This document shows positions 1 through 12,487 of a DNA stretch of 64,000 nucleotides, in pieces. Within the stretch, counting starts at the first letter, position 1. Every line of letters starts with the position of its first letter. Origin of the DNA: Zoroaster sp. YZ-2022 (Eukaryota; Echinodermata; Asteroidea; Forcipulatida; Zoroasteridae); contig CM055837.1 in assembly GCA_029582265.1 (NCBI GenBank), positions 20,062,967-20,126,966 of the forward strand, read 5' to 3'. The translations under genes and the position numbers were made by a program. The notes below the pieces were generated by a model. The model was not told where the DNA came from. It did no database searches and saw only the letters and a list, made by a program, of their open reading frames with translations.

Positions 1-102
1 TGTGGTCAAGTCCTGGTGGTCAAGTTCCACTACTACAAACTGGATCCCAAGCTCAGCATCAATCAACAGGCCAGAAATAATGGGCCGCAAATCGGCCATT
101 AA
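1..102. other. possible end of an unidentified gene
   Basis: Plus frame 1 is open from the edge to TAA at 100-102, plus frame 2 to TGA at 104-106 and plus frame 3 to TAA at 78-80. One minus frame is also open from about position 109 to the edge, after an acceptor-like AG. On the plus strand, AATAAA motifs at 196-201 and 372-377 would suit the 3' end of a plus-strand gene whose last codons are here. I do not recognise the residues in any frame. With only ~100 nt, strand and frame cannot be decided, so this could also be non-coding. Confidence 0.25.
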
Positions 103-609
103 GTGAGGGACCTTACAAAGAAGTACATTGTGCCCTCTGGGCTGGCTATTGAATTTGGATGACAATCTTGTATACAGTTCTTGAGATTGTAAACAAATAA
201 AGCCCCAATTTGTGTTTTCTGTGTGAAAGTGTGAAGGCCAGGAGGGACAGAAAAAGTGGCTGTGATTGAAGTTAAAAGTAACTTTGTTGAAACATTGTCA
301 TTCTGTATTGTGCATTTGTAGACAGGTCGACCACCAGAATTTGGTATCTGGCTCTTGGCAATTTGTTGAAAAATAAAAGCACTTGTTGTGACATTAACTC
401 AAATATTTGTGTAATTCTTTCTGAGTCAGAGTCAGAAAATCAAGAACTTGGATACATGTACTACAGCCTTAAAGCAAGTTTACACTTTTAGTAAAATGTC
501 TGTAAATGCATCCATACATCATCAGAATTGAGATATATGTATAACATACAACCTGTGTAAGTTTCAGGTTATTTCATTGTGTCAAGGCTCTTACTATAGC
601 TGATACATC

Positions 610-885
610 CTGTTTATATGTTAATATAAAATCACACAACTCTGGTGACAAGGCTTTTGCCCTAGCCGACCCTAAGGAATGGAACAAACTCCCTGTTCAC
701 ATCAGAAACTCTTTTTCAATCCAGATTTTTAAAAACTTCTCAAACCTTTCTCTTTTTACTTCCTTTGTAGCCATTGCTAGGTTTTCATTCTTTCTTGATT
801 TGTTAAGCGCTTTGATCTTGTTAAAGGCGCTATATAAATACCCGTTTATGATTATGATTATGATTATGATTATGATTATTATTGC
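610..885 (+). mobile_element. 3' end of a CR1/L2-type LINE with microsatellite tail
   Basis: The translation from about 644 contains WNKLPVHIRNS, then IFKNF and SLFTSF, a pattern typical of the extreme C-terminus of CR1/L2/Jockey-type reverse transcriptase ORFs (family knowledge). It is followed by GCGCTATATAAATACCCG and an (ATTATG)n tail at 844-885, which fits the short-tandem tails of these elements. It is a 5'-truncated, dead copy. Confidence 0.6.
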
Positions 886-3367
886 TGAACTTTTGTGGCA
901 AGTACATGTAGCTACAGTGGTCAATATCAATCAACTGACTGTTTTGACTGTTGAAACAACTTTGCACACAGGGACATTGTTGACTGGTTTTTTACTGTCA
1001 TTTTGACCACCCTCAACAATACAAGATAATGTGTAAATGGATTTAACCCTACTACACATGGAGGCCACTCCGATCCACTAATTTTTCAATATGTTCTTCA
1101 CCAACCTTTCGTACATACAAGCCTGCTGTCCTTTCCAAGTAATCTTACAAAATCAACTGTGTGCCACCCAAGGCCACTGTAAATGTTTGAACATATTAGT
1201 ATGGCCTGCAATGTATCAGTGGGAGACCACTTTACCCTGTAATCTCAGTGGTGTGACAGTGCACAGAAGGGTAACCATGCATGTAGGAGGCCACTGGCAA
1301 CAGCTAATAGCTTGGAGTGGCCTGAATGGGTTGTTTCAAAATTTGCACTGATTGTAGCCATGTAGCCAAAGGAAAAAAGGAAAAAAGTCTTTCCCCCAAC
1401 AAAATTAAATGAAATAAATTTAATTTAAAAAAAAAAGAAAATCAACCATGACTGGCATTTATACTTGGGGAAGGTACAGACATGTTTAATTTTTTTTTAA
1501 ACCTGATTATGTGTGTTGAAATCCTTCCCCCTCTGCCTGTCCCCTAAGGCCACTCCACTTCAACCCCCATATGAATAATTTCTGATTTTCCCAACTTCCA
1601 TCAACATCTTTTGTAACATGCACAATGATATGTTCAATATACTGCCATTCTATTACATACAGTGCACCTACTGTGTATAAATGTGAGAAGTTCAAGGCCA
1701 CAGGGTAACAACGACATTTTTGTCCTTCAGTTTCTGAATTTTTTCACAAAACATTGTACATTGAAAGAAAGACCTCACACCGGTCTATGATGCATTATTC
1801 CTTTCAATCATGGATAAAATGATTTGGTTCATGTTGAAGAATCCTTTTTTCTTTGTCAAGTCATCCATTCCGTTTCTAATTTCAGTTTGTCCAATCCATC
1901 AAATCCTTGACAAATCCTGCCAGAAACAAGATCCGTCATTCCCACCTCAATCCCCGGAGTTGTTGATCACAGGGCTAGGCTTTCTGGCCAACTCAAATTC
2001 TGATCCAAATCCAGATTCCAGAAATCCAAAGCCAACTCAGAGTGGCGTGACAATTCAACCTTGCCCAGCAACTTGTAAGAACAATTAGTGAATCACCAAA
2101 CGAGTTAGATTTCTCGGTATCTTGCACAATATATTTAGGAAATCCTTCATTCTTGACAGCATCAATATATATAATTTGCAACTAGGGTAATATATCTTTG
2201 ATCATAGCAAGTTGCACCTTGACCGATTCAATCATTTAACTCACCCCACTTGCGTTGAATCTTTGGACCCACCCACCCACACACAATTTATTTTCTTCAA
2301 CTTGTCATCTTGCCAATAAACATCAAGCGCCACTTCACAAACAAACCCAGCACCTGTAATTTCACAAACGTGACTTGGAATGAACACGAGATTTGCAGGG
2401 GGCCTGGACCCAGAGCGACTCTCTTTTCATCATGTAGCCTGGACTAACAATGGATACATGTGTACATGAAGTGGATAACCTAACCTTTGGTATTTAGCTT
2501 CATTAATCTTATTCAGAAAGCATTTACCTGCCTTATCTTGTGTACCATGAAGAACCATAAGAGCTGTATGAATGTAGTTAGTTTCAACCACTGAATGATT
2601 CTGCTTGTATCGCATAGTAAAAATGCTACATATAATTCATAATTTGCTCATCAAAATTCAAATTTTGTTTGCCTAAAAAATATGAAACCTATGGAAGGAC
2701 AAGAAAGAATTTTGCTCCATGATACATGCGTACATGATTTCAGACTCGTTGCATATCTACCAATTTTATTTTTAAAATTGTTTCAAGAATGTACATTTTT
2801 ATTAATTTTGCAGATCCTCAATGCTTCCTGAGAAACCCATCCCCAAAATATTTTTTAAATAAATTTAAATAAAATAATAATAAATGATACAAAATTTTGG
2901 CTACTGATCATAAAAGATAAATACAACATAACTTTAAACAAATTAATAACAAATTAAAAAAAAATTTAAATTAAATAAAATTGAAATTGGCAATTTGTTA
3001 AATCAAGTTGAGTAACCCCTACCTTCTCCCAAGCATTAAGGTGTGACTTCTTGCCCACTCCCCCACCGCCATTACACAACATGAATCATTCATTACCCTG
3101 CCCCCTCCTTATATTCACAAGTCAGTGTACAATTTTGCTTGTATCGCATATCAAAAAGCTTCACAAAATTCACAATTTGCTTGTACATATAAATTCATGA
3201 TAAACTATTCAAAATTAGCATTCCATAAACACAATTTTGTTGCTATACATATGTACAACATTTTGGAATGATTCAAAGTCATTCCCTAACAAAGTACCTC
3301 AGGACACGTTCAAGATCTCCTACATCTCTTAGATAGAAGACACCACTGGTCTAGTGACTAGAAATCA
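886..3367. other. non-coding stretch, no gene seen
   Basis: A+T-rich sequence without a convincing exon; longest frames are under 95 codons and look random. 2850-3000 is very A/T-rich low complexity. It is probably intron of the SUPT3H-like gene, if that gene continues leftwards as its exon phases imply. Confidence 0.5.
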
Positions 3368-3371
3368 AGAA

Positions 3372-3656
3372 TCCTATTTGCTAAAGTGAAGGATTTTGGA
3401 GGATTGAGGTTATTAGGCATACTTGCCTTTCCAAGGTACATGTACATCCATGTTTGTTGTAGTGATTGCAAGGTCAGTGCTTGGGTCAGTGGACACTGTT
3501 TATTGCTCCATGCATGCAGGGAGGGTCCCTGGCCATGTACATGCATCACAGATTAGAAACACATGTGTGCATACATGTCATGTGCTGGCTTTACTACTGA
3601 AGGATTTTGGAGGATTCAGGTTATGTGTAAGCAAATGGGCCTAGGGAGTTATGGTT
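3372..3656 (+). mobile_element. TTAA-bounded repeat, telomere-like tip (family B, copy 1)
   Basis: A ~285-bp repeat whose right end reads CCTAGGGAGTTATGGTTAA. A second long copy lies in opposite orientation at 28617-28875 and is similar along its length, including the shared internal run around CATGCATGCAGGGAGGGTCC. Shorter relatives at 35048-35145, 48008-48100 and 49985-50262 share the GGATTTTGGAGGATT and CTAGGGAGTTAGGGTTAA blocks. No ORF; non-autonomous. Confidence 0.6.
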
Positions 3657-4953
3657 AAGTTAAATTGAAAACAAAGTCCCCCTTCCTACTACCCACTGAA
3701 CACACAATATGGAAATTAATATGAGGACACACTACTTCCTGAATGTATCTCTTGTTAGGAGTAACATCACATCATTTGTTTTGCCTGGTTCAGGCTATGT
3801 TAGGATTACTTGAGCAGTAGCCAAGGAATGTTGTTTGCATTGGCCAGAGTCCCAAGGATTGGCACGGCAAAGAGTCTCTAGCTCCTTGCAAGAAAACAGA
3901 TTCCTTAAAGGTCCTCACCACATAAGATGCTTCTCTTATCAGCTGTGCAGAGTCTGTGGTTACGTTTAATTCAATTTGAACAAAACATTACAAGAAAGGG
4001 AGTTCATTTGGCAGTGATAATGATGAAGTGTGACAACGAACGACAAGAGAAGAGAGGGTGACACAAATCGGAATACATCAATCAGTTAAATGTCTTAGCT
4101 GTAATGGCAAGAAGAGGTAGCTAATCAACGATGCACAATTACACCGTGAGTGAAATGTTATTTACTAAGTTGAAGTTTCAAAATACACCAAATTGAACCA
4201 TTGCTACTATTTACCCCAGATCCATCAAAATCCAAGTTTTGCTTGTTTTTGATGACTTCAGTAATTAGCCCAGCCATGGATACTTTGCATGAGGCGGGGT
4301 TAACCAATCTTACCAAAGTCCAACAGCTGGGTATGTAGCTGTATTACTGAAATGGGATGCAATTTGACAGATTGAGGAACGTTAATGTACATGTCCATGT
4401 ACATAGAAGCCCATGGGTTTGGAGTAGTGTATGGAGAGGTTTATAAGATACAGGACCTACAAGACGACGGTTCTGGGTGCAAATCCCGACTGTTGTAAGC
4501 AATTTGCATAATACATGCATCATGTCTCACAATTTCCTATCTACATGCGAACCCATGTTTCATGGAATTGATATGTAAGCTGTTTAAAACTAATTGGCTT
4601 TTAGCCAGATCCTATGATGGTTAAATACAATGAGGTTTTGCCAAAATAACTACTTTTTTAGTATATAATTTCAAACAAATAAATACAACCAAACTTGCTG
4701 AAATACAATGATTGACTCTCTAGGCCTTACCCCACTGGAGATAACGTCAAGTTTTGGTAACTTCTCCAAGGTAATGTCAACTGGTAAAAAAATCATTCAT
4801 TCAAACAGTTGTGTGTAATGGTTTATATTTTTGTCTTTACAGAAAATTTCACAGATTTAATTTCACAATATTTATAATTTTGAAGGTACATCATACAACA
4901 ATTTTTTTAAAATAGTAAACTAAGAACCATAAATAATTAAGTGCGACGTATAA
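3657..4953. other. non-coding stretch, no gene seen
   Basis: No exon, RNA gene or repeat with clear ends was recognised here. Confidence 0.5.
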
Positions 4954-4954
4954 A

Positions 4955-5306
4955 TGTGGCCGAGCGGTCTAGCTTACCGGATTCAAGTTCTGGTGTTAGC
5001 AACATAATGTGGGTTCGAATCACGGCCGTGACACTTGTGTCCTTGAGCAAGACACTTAATCATAATTGCTTCTCTCCACCCAGGGGTTAAATGGGTACCT
5101 GTGAAGGCAGAGTTGGTTTGCTCTATATGCACTAGAAATGGCAGCAATTGAGCTGTATACTCCCCAGGGAGCTGAGATGGTTTCAGGAATGATTTATGAG
5201 CCTTATGAGCCTTATGAGCAGGGATAATAATATAATGCGCCTTGAGCACCACTTAGTTGGTGGATACGTGCGCTATATAAATCCACACATTATTATTATT
5301 ATTATG
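4955..5306 (+). mobile_element. tRNA-derived SINE (copy 1)
   Basis: It starts with a tRNA-like head: an A box in GTGGCCGAGCGGTCTAG and a B box in GGGTTCGAATC. Next comes the block CTTGTGTCCTTGAGCAAGACAC, common in animal SINEs. The 3' part ends in GGTGGATACGTGCGCTATA followed by (ATT)n. The same head and tail occur at 60285-60552, so this is a dispersed family and not a tRNA gene. The middle differs from that copy. Confidence 0.75.
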
Positions 5307-6888
5307 TACACAAATTAAAAAATACCAAATCAATATAAAAACATAAATACCAAGCAAAAAGCCCCAGTTGCAGGATCACCAAAAAGCAACAATCAAGATT
5401 AGCGACATTGGCCAAAAGACAAACAAAGTTTTGTTGGATTAACTAAGGGTATATCTACCACTTATTATCAGATACTGCGATCGATAAATATTTACAAACC
5501 AAGGCTTTAAGATACTTCAATCATCATATCTTTTAAGTCTACAAACATTATTTATTCAGGTATAAATATCCCACTGGTAATCATTTCATATACATTTGAT
5601 AAGACATCAATCTCCAGTTATGTCACCTAAGTCTTGTATGTATTGCGGAATACATTCACTGATTGTACATAAACACCGCTACGGATTATGATTATGATAA
5701 TCATCTAAGTACACAAACCATTAATTTCATAAATTATATGTACTCAAAATCTCAAGGATGACCAAAGACTGGTGTGGAATGACACTAAGCTATTGTTTCA
5801 AGGGAAGTTATATTATACATCACTGATAATGTTGACAAAATTACTTCTATGTCTTTTTTTGAACCAATACAATTAACAACCAACCTGTTTCAGCTCAATG
5901 TGGAAAATAAGTTATGAGAAATGTGCAAACTTTTTCTGAATGGGTACATTTTTTCATGTTTTCTCAGAAATAAAAGTACTTTAGACAGAATAAATGTTAA
6001 GGATGATTGTTACCTTTACAAACTTCACATCAAGTTAGCTTCTGGATAATAATTTTGTACTTTTGTGATCTTAATTTTACCAATGTTGTACATCCCTCTA
6101 AATAGGCAGTTTCACGCAAACCGCCGATGGTGGCGCTATTTTTGATGCCCTTTTTTCTGTCGAAGTTGTGACCCGCCGAAAGTTCGTTGACGTGCCCGAT
6201 AGTACACGTGAAAATGCATAGGCGCAATATCGCTAGCGCCTGGTTATGCTGATGAGGCTTCAATGTTTTCCTGGATGCCATTTTTATGAGCACTAAATTA
6301 TGCAGTCGATAAAAAAAAATCAGCGACGGGAAACCTTTCGTTATGGAAATACAGGCAACTGAATTTCGGTAAGTTTTTACGATTTTCTTGTCCAACTTTC
6401 ATGGTAAAATACTAATATAAAGGGTAGTCTATCGATGTTCTAGTGTCGATAAAAGGATACTACACATCGTGGTTATCTTAATTGGTCAGTCGATTAACAG
6501 TGCAACTTGTGGAAAATGACCCGACAGCAAATAAAATTTAAAAAATCACCGCTATCGGCGATTTGACACGCTGAATCGGGGTGTCACGCACGGGTAGATT
6601 TTGATATTCAATGTGATTTTTTTGTTATAAAAGGGGACATGCTAGACACTTTGTTAGTGCTACAAGGATACATTGCAGGCAAATTCGGTCACAACTTTTC
6701 AAATGAAACTGGCCTCCAAAATGACCAAATATTTAAATCAACAAAAATTCGTAACTTTGCATAGGGTTAACCTATCATGACCATTGACCCCTCATTTTCT
6801 TTCTAATTTTTTGCTCTATCCAGTGATGACATTTAAAAGAATTGAAGCAACTTCAAATTTTCATTAAACTGCCTAAGTCCAAGTTTAA
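5307..6888. other. non-coding stretch with a GC-richer island at 6090-6600
   Basis: 5805-5900 resembles a dispersed repeat that contains CCAACCTGTTTCAGC (relatives near 540-590, 11530-11620, 15600-15655 and 47590-47650). 6090-6600 is richer in CpG than its surroundings and holds a 121-codon minus frame that I do not recognise. No splice-supported gene could be built. Confidence 0.4.
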
Positions 6889-6889
6889 G

Positions 6890-7000
6890 GACTTGAATCT
6901 TGAATAGCAAATCTTGAATTTGGGTTGGCAAATCTTGAATTTGGGTTGGCAAATCTTGAATTATAGTTAGCAAATCTTGAATTTTGGTGAGCAAATTGGG
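6890..7000. repeat. minisatellite, ~21-30 bp unit
   Basis: Four to five imperfect copies of a unit built on CAAATCTTGAATTTGGGTTGG. A related single motif recurs near 34685-34735. The minus frame across it (repeated IQDLLT/IQDLPT) is a by-product of the repeat. Confidence 0.8.
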
Positions 7001-7119
7001 AATTTTGTGTAGCATTTTTCTAGAGATACAAGCAAAATCATAATTCTGGATTCTGGATAATATTCACTGGTGATTCTCAATGATATTGATAACAGAATAA
7101 ATTATTTGTTTTTACTTAC

Positions 7120-7241
7120 ATCATGCTTTGTATTTCAGCAGCAAAAGTGACCCTCTGTGCTGAAGTCTTGGCATGATGATGTGAACCAGACGGCTGCTGT
7201 GGGCCCACATCTGGGTTCGCTGCAGGGGGCGTCTGACTGTT
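7120..7241 (-). CDS. SUPT3H: SUPT3H-like coding exon 2
   Basis: 122 nt, entering in phase 0 after a TTTACAG acceptor (7242-7248) and leaving in phase 2 at a consensus GTAAGT donor (7119-7114). It encodes a PAANPDVGPQQPSG-type linker with a three-His run, then VTFAAEIQSMM, the motif that identifies the family. Confidence 0.68.
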
Positions 7242-8671
7242 CTGTAAATGTATTTAATGAATATTCATCATTTATGACTTATGATTATGAATTTTGTTTT
7301 TGAATATGCAGTAAAGAATCCTGGGGTTAAAGTTCACGTTTTTATATCCTGATAAAACCCTACAAAGGCCTGACATTAACAACAATAACATTAACATTAC
7401 AACTCTTGCAAAAAACTCATGTTTTATTTAATTAATAACGTTAATTAACAGTTAGTGTTAATCAGTGAAGTAATGTCAAATTAATTTTAGCATAACTCTT
7501 CATTGCTACTCATCGTTAGGCAAAAAAAAAAAATTGTTGAGTTGCCCTCCAGTGAAAATATTTGAAGGGGTCGGTCGGTCGGGATTTTTTATTTTTTATT
7601 TTTTTTCTCCTTGACTGTCATTTTAAGATTGAAATGCATTGGAACTGAAACCACATACCATGTTTTTCATTTGTATACCTATCAGCAAGGAATTTTGCTT
7701 CAGAATAAAAGTATCCCAAGCATTTTTGTTGTACTTTTCGCTGTGATTGACACAGCAAATTCATCCATATTGCATGCAATGCTCAACATGCAACATGTGA
7801 GTGGCCATTCGATTTGAAAACATGTAGATCGAGTCGCAATCGTTGACACACGTACAGTGCGGGGAGCCAGTGCACAACGTGTGAGGGCCATTTGATTTGA
7901 AAACGTGTAGATTGAGTCGCAATCGTTGACATACAAAACAGTGCGCGAAGCCAGTGGAAAACATGTGAGGACCATTCGATTGGAAAACGTGTAGATTTGA
8001 GTCGCAATCGTTGGCACACAGTGTGTGCGAAGGCAGTGCACCGTGTGAGGGCCGGGGCCATTCGATTCGAAAACATGTAGATTGAGTCTTGGGTACCGGT
8101 AAATTTACCGGTAAAAAAAAGTGGAAAATTTCACAAATCAAACGTATTATGTTTTATACAAAGAAAATTGGTAAGTTTCATTAATAAATAGGGCTATGAA
8201 TGACGGGGGGAAAAAAAAGAAGAAAAAAAACCCGACCCGAGATTTCTGCACTTTTGGGTCGGTCGGTGGAGGGTAACTCAACATCTTTTTTTTTTTTACG
8301 TAATACGATGCATCAAAATGTTCAAATCAAACCATGTCAAAATGTTCAAACAATGTCAAAATGTTCAAACAATGTCAAAATGATTCAAACGTAATACGTG
8401 TATTACTAACGTTAGTAACTAAGTATTACAACCATGACAACAAGCATGACCAGTCCAGACTGTTCTGTACTACCATGACTACGGCAGAAGACTATCTCTG
8501 ATCTGTCACTACTGCCACTAGACATGCTAGACTAGTGTCAGACTGTACGAAAAACAAACTTTAATATTCTACACAAAATAACGAATTTACCTTTGGCTCT
8601 GCGCCGGTACTTGATGCTGGGGAGTCTTTGCTTTTATCAGTCTTCTTCTGTTTTATCTTCGGTTTCGTCAT
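7120..8671 (-). CDS. SUPT3H: SUPT3H-like SAGA subunit, first two coding exons (partial gene)
   Basis: SUPT3H (Spt3) is a histone-fold subunit of the SAGA/STAGA coactivator that helps place TBP; it acts in the nucleus. The first 67 codons are visible. Exon 1 (8671 down to 8591) encodes a lysine-rich start, MTKPKIKQKKTDKSKDS. Exon 2 (7241 down to 7120) encodes a Pro/His/Ser-rich linker ending in RVTFAAEIQSMM, which matches the segment of animal SUPT3H that begins its first histone fold (human reads SFATELQSMMY there, from memory). Junctions are GTAAAT donor/CAG acceptor in phase 0, then a GTAAGT donor in phase 2, so the next exon should begin by completing Met and adding Tyr. I found no further exon down to position 1, so a long intron probably leaves the window. 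Divergent from Runx. The alternative, an unrelated gene, is less likely given the motif and neighbour. Confidence 0.68.
7519..8297. mobile_element. PIF/Harbinger-like MITE with internal ~80-bp tandem repeat (copy 1)
   Basis: Terminal inverted repeats: left end GGCAAAAAAA...GTTGAGTTGCCCTCC (7519-7554), right end GGAGGGTAACTCAAC plus a T-tract (8267-8297). Just inside the ends are inverted GGTCGGTCGGTCGGG and CCCGACCC blocks. A second copy is at 12488-13093. Inside, a unit of ~80 bp starting TGTGAGGGCCATTCGATT is present about 3.6 times (near 7796, 7879, 7964 and 8044). It lies in the first intron of the SUPT3H-like gene. It encodes no transposase. All three minus frames are open over the repeat only because of its composition. 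Confidence 0.7.
8335..8393. repeat. short tandem repeat, ~19-bp unit
   Basis: About three copies of AAACAATGTCAAAATGTTC, the last one altered. Confidence 0.7.
8591..8671 (-). CDS. SUPT3H: SUPT3H-like coding exon 1
   Basis: 27 codons from the ATG at 8671-8669 to a GTAAAT donor at 8590-8585, phase 0. The start lies in a favourable context (GAAAATGA). The peptide is basic and Ser/Thr-rich, as expected for a disordered N-terminus. Confidence 0.68.
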
Positions 8672-8760
8672 TTTCACAAATTACATTAAAACACGTCCGA
8701 AAGGAAACCTCTAATTTCTCATGGGCGCCGCCATTTTTTAGACTGAGTTCAACCCAACGG
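8672..8760 (-). promoter_or_regulatory. SUPT3H-like 5' leader and promoter with YY1-type motif
   Basis: GCCGCCATTTTT at 8727-8738 reads AAAAATGGCGGC on the minus strand. This matches the YY1 consensus (AANATGGCGGC), often found at start sites of TATA-less housekeeping genes. It lies 56-67 bp upstream of the ATG, and no TATA box is evident. The exact start site is inferred, not seen. Confidence 0.5.
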
Positions 8761-9002
8761 CTGTTTGTAAATTGATGGACTACCCGACGACTCGTGCATA
8801 TCCCGTACGCAAATCTTGCAAGTTCTAAAACACTGTTTTAAAAGATTCTTATTTTATTTAGAAGTTTTCAAATTCAGTTCAGATTAAATAAAAAAATCCC
8901 TTAACATAATTATATGGAACAACTGGAAGTGTATAGTTGGGAGATATTGGGGAAGAGCGCCTCCAATGGGCGCCACCAATGGGCAACTCCAATGGACCGT
9001 AA

Positions 9003-9475
9003 ACGAGTCCCCCCCCCCCCCGCTCCCCATCAAATTGAGCCAAGGTACCTCCATTCTCCTGATCTCGTCAATTTTAATATTAGTGTTTTTATTGTCTCCT
9101 TTGCAGAGAACCTTGCAGAGAAAAATGAGCATTGTAGTAGGCTGTTCCTTCTTTTGCCGTTCCCCCAACCCCACACCGATATAGTGTGTGTGTGTGTGTG
9201 TGGGGGGGGGGGGGGTGTATGTGTGAACGTACACACCATTCGTTGTGGGGTCCAAAACACAATAGAACAATTGGACCCCACAAGGTAACTATAGAAAATC
9301 TTGTACCCCACAGGAGAATTATAAGGAAAAGGGATAATAGAACGAACAAAGGAATACCCCACAAATCAATGTGCGTGAGGGTGTGTGTGTGTGTGTGTGT
9401 GTGTGGGTGTCAAACGGTGTCCTCGGTTTACACCATACACAAGTGTGTGTGTGTGTGTGTGTGTGTGTTTGGGTT
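9003..9475. repeat. microsatellite cluster: C-tract and three GT/G tracts
   Basis: C-tract at 9009-9020, (GT)n followed by G-tract at 9185-9215, (GT)n at 9379-9406 and 9445-9468. The ORFs across this region are cysteine/valine or threonine/histidine runs produced by the repeats. The GT tracts could adopt Z-DNA. Confidence 0.85.
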
Positions 9476-9879
9476 AGCATCAACAGCAATCCAGCTGACG
9501 AACCTCCCAAACAAACAAGACAATAAACAAGACAATAAACAAGACGGTAAATAAACAAACACCCCAACTCACCGTTTTTGCATTTTTGAAGTTGAGCTCC
9601 GTCAACGAAACCGGATACATCCATTTCTCGGCTTCCAAATGTTTTTTTTTTCAGCGAATAAGCCTCGAGACATCCTCTTGTTTATGAATTTCACCCACAA
9701 AATACATTTACAGATTTTTTATGATAACTTTACACAATAAATCGGCAATATTGTATAGGAGTGAAATAATTCGCATATCAGATGTCAAACATTCGGAACT
9801 TTTATATCAACTATATATTGTTAAGTATACACACAGCCTCCGTTCACATTCAGTCCATTTTAACATTTACAAACATTTA

Positions 9880-9960
9880 CTACTCAGTTGAGAATTTCAC
9901 ATGGTGTCACCGCAATTAGTCTTACTTATTCTCTTCACCGTGCAAAGCTACAAGTTTTAC
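9880..9960 (+). mobile_element. dispersed repeat fragment, possibly Penelope-like 3' end (copy 1)
   Basis: Contains CACATGGTGTCACCGCAATT and GTGCAAAGCTACAAGTTTTA. The same blocks occur at 18938-19053, 63007-63090 and, reversed, at 59763-59920. The longest copy (59.8 kb) gives the clue to its class. Confidence 0.5.
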
Positions 9961-10560
9961 CTATTTACAAACGAATTCGCCAAGTAATCATTCCGAAGAG
10001 TATAAAATCTATATGCTTCCTCTCAAGATGTTTATATATATTAACTAATCTGAAATGTTTAAGCTAATGTAACGAGAAATAATGAAAATGCATTCAGATT
10101 TGCCGTATACATCCTCAAGCGAAATTTACGAAACAGAACAATTAGTCCACTTTCCTTAAAAGTGACATTACCTATTGACATCAGAAGCTTTACACCAAGT
10201 AAGTTTCACATTTTTTTTTTAATTACCGGTACCAATTCTATTCCTTATTTATATAAAGAGAGAAATTATTGTTCATACTTAAAAGGCCAAGGGAAATACT
10301 CTGATTCAAGTTTGGGGATATCAATAAATTATCAAAATTAATAGCCTCAGGCAAATCATGTCGACATTTCCTCTGAAGAGAAAAAGCCCTACACTTGTTA
10401 TCATCGGGGAGTTGAAGCCGGGGTACGCGTTGAAATGTAAAAAGATTTGTACTAAACAAACAAATGTTGTTTTTATGGGTGCAATGTAAGAACTGTCACA
10501 TTTTAAAAATGTAACAATCCTCAATAAAATTGAACCCCAAAATGGGGTGAGGAGGGCACC

Positions 10561-10775
10561 CGATATCGTATGCTTACTCTCTTTGAATCAAGAATATACA
10601 TTGAAGGGAATGTACAGAATTGGTAATGTTGGCAAAACTGCTTCTATGAGTATGCTTACTCTCTTTGAATCAAGATATACATTAAAGGGAAGATACAACA
10701 TTGGTAATGTTGGCAAAACTGCTTCTATGTGTATGCCTACTCTCTTTGAATCAAGATATACATTAAACATCCAAC
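10561..10775 (+). repeat. tandem repeat, ~82-bp unit, about 2.6 copies
   Basis: Units begin with GTATGCTTACTCTCTTTGAA near 10568 and 10650, and GTATGCCTACTC near 10732. Each of the first two ends in GGCAAAACTGCTTCTATG. The long plus and minus frames over it are repeat by-products. Confidence 0.85.
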
Positions 10776-12487
10776 CTGTCGTTAACAAGTTAAGAAAAAA
10801 GTGAAAATACATTTAGATTTGTTGAATTAACTCTTATGTGGAATTTAGAGCTGAGTACTCGTATATCGTATATATCTTTAATAAAATGTTTTTTAAGCGG
10901 TATTTTGGGTAATCATCCATATTCGTCCCGGAAAACATTACACCATCGTCGCATTATCTTGTTGGCTATAATATGACCTTTTCCAAATCCTGAATCCGCT
11001 TCTTGCAAAACAATTAATGAATTCAACCTTTACAAATGTACCAGGCCTCATTGGTACAAAGAGTGGCATTCCCAGAATATGACACTGGGATGATTGCCAA
11101 CAAATCTAATAATAAAACAACAGTCAAAGGTATTATGTATATTTAGTGAATTTTAATGTAAAACCTATTGTGTGAATCTGATGATAATATCAATCTAGAA
11201 ATAATTAAGTCTGAGAATGGAGGTCTGAGGTGTTGTGCTTTTAAGAAAAATTAAACATTCCAGTTCAAATTTAGGAAAGAGTATTCTGTTTACGTTAGAA
11301 TGAATACAAACAAAAATGAACGTCAATATTATGTTCTTTTTTCTTTTTGAAGGAAGTGTACACATTGGTAATTACCTGATTAAAAAAATACAGAAATATA
11401 ATCTAAAAACTTACTGGCACTTGATGTGAAGTTGGTTACTGGCTGGCACCAAACATCCTGAGAAATGATTAAATCTGACATGCCGTCATTTTTTAACGTT
11501 GCCAATTACAAAATTAATATGACTTCATCTCACTATTTTTCGTTGATAACACAATGGAAAAAGCTGAAATATTCACAGGTTGGTTTTTATAAATCTCTCT
11601 TGATTCTTAATACATTAACATACATTTTACCATGGTGTACAACCCCTTTAAATCGCCAGTGGAAATTGAAACTGTACCAAAATGTCAATTCATCCTTTCG
11701 TATGTTTTAACAATCGTTTATTGAAATAAATCATTAACTCAGCTTTGTGTTATTCCAAGAAAGCATGTATTATTAGTCTTAACTTACAATATTTCAATCG
11801 TTTTGTGTCGTAACACCACTACTGAATCAAAACAGTTCCTAGAAGGAAGACGATTCTCGAATAATGCATTAATCGATTCTTTTCTTTCTTTTTACATTCA
11901 TCTGCTGCATAGGCCTATTAATACTTGCGTAGGTGTGACATCTAAATACGTGTTATATTTCGCACTTAAAGAGTCATCATATTATGTTCAATAAAACAGG
12001 ACAAAACAATACTTAATTCGAGTGGGAAAATTCTGCAGGTTTGAGGGCACCACATAGTCCGTAAACAATACACGAGGTTGCTTTTTGTGATATAGGTTTA
12101 CCATTAGTTTTTAAGATCACCTTTTTAAGTGTTTTTTCCAGGGAAATGTTTGTTTCAAAATGTCAAAAATAAAGCTAGGAGAGGTGTTTTAAAACAAAAT
12201 GGTAAACAAGTTGTTTTTGTTGTGTTCATTCCCAAGAGGATGCTGGTTTCCTGTAGTGGGTTCACCTTAGATGGATCACCTTAGAGGGGAGATGAGATCA
12301 CCTTAGAGGGGGGTGTTAAGAAGGTGGATAAGGAATCAAAAGAATTCTATACATCTTTGGTAAACTTTAGTTTTCAGGGAAATTGTATTTTTGTTTTATT
12401 AGTTTATTAACAGGCAACGGAAAACTAATGATGAGATGTTCTTATTACCCTCCTGAATTTGTTGTTTTTGCCGCCTCGCTAACCTTA

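Noticed and set aside
4955..5030. tRNA gene (also at 58660 and 60285)
   Set aside because: A and B boxes are present but the sequence continues into shared SINE bodies and tails, and cloverleaf stems are degraded.
7700..8141. Three overlapping minus-strand ORFs of 97-126 codons
   Set aside because: They lie inside the tandem repeat of the Harbinger-like element; all frames are open because the unit lacks stops, and the peptides only repeat the unit.
8884..9624. Cluster of ORFs of 90-128 codons on both strands
   Set aside because: They consist of Cys/Val or Thr/His runs from GT and G/C microsatellites.
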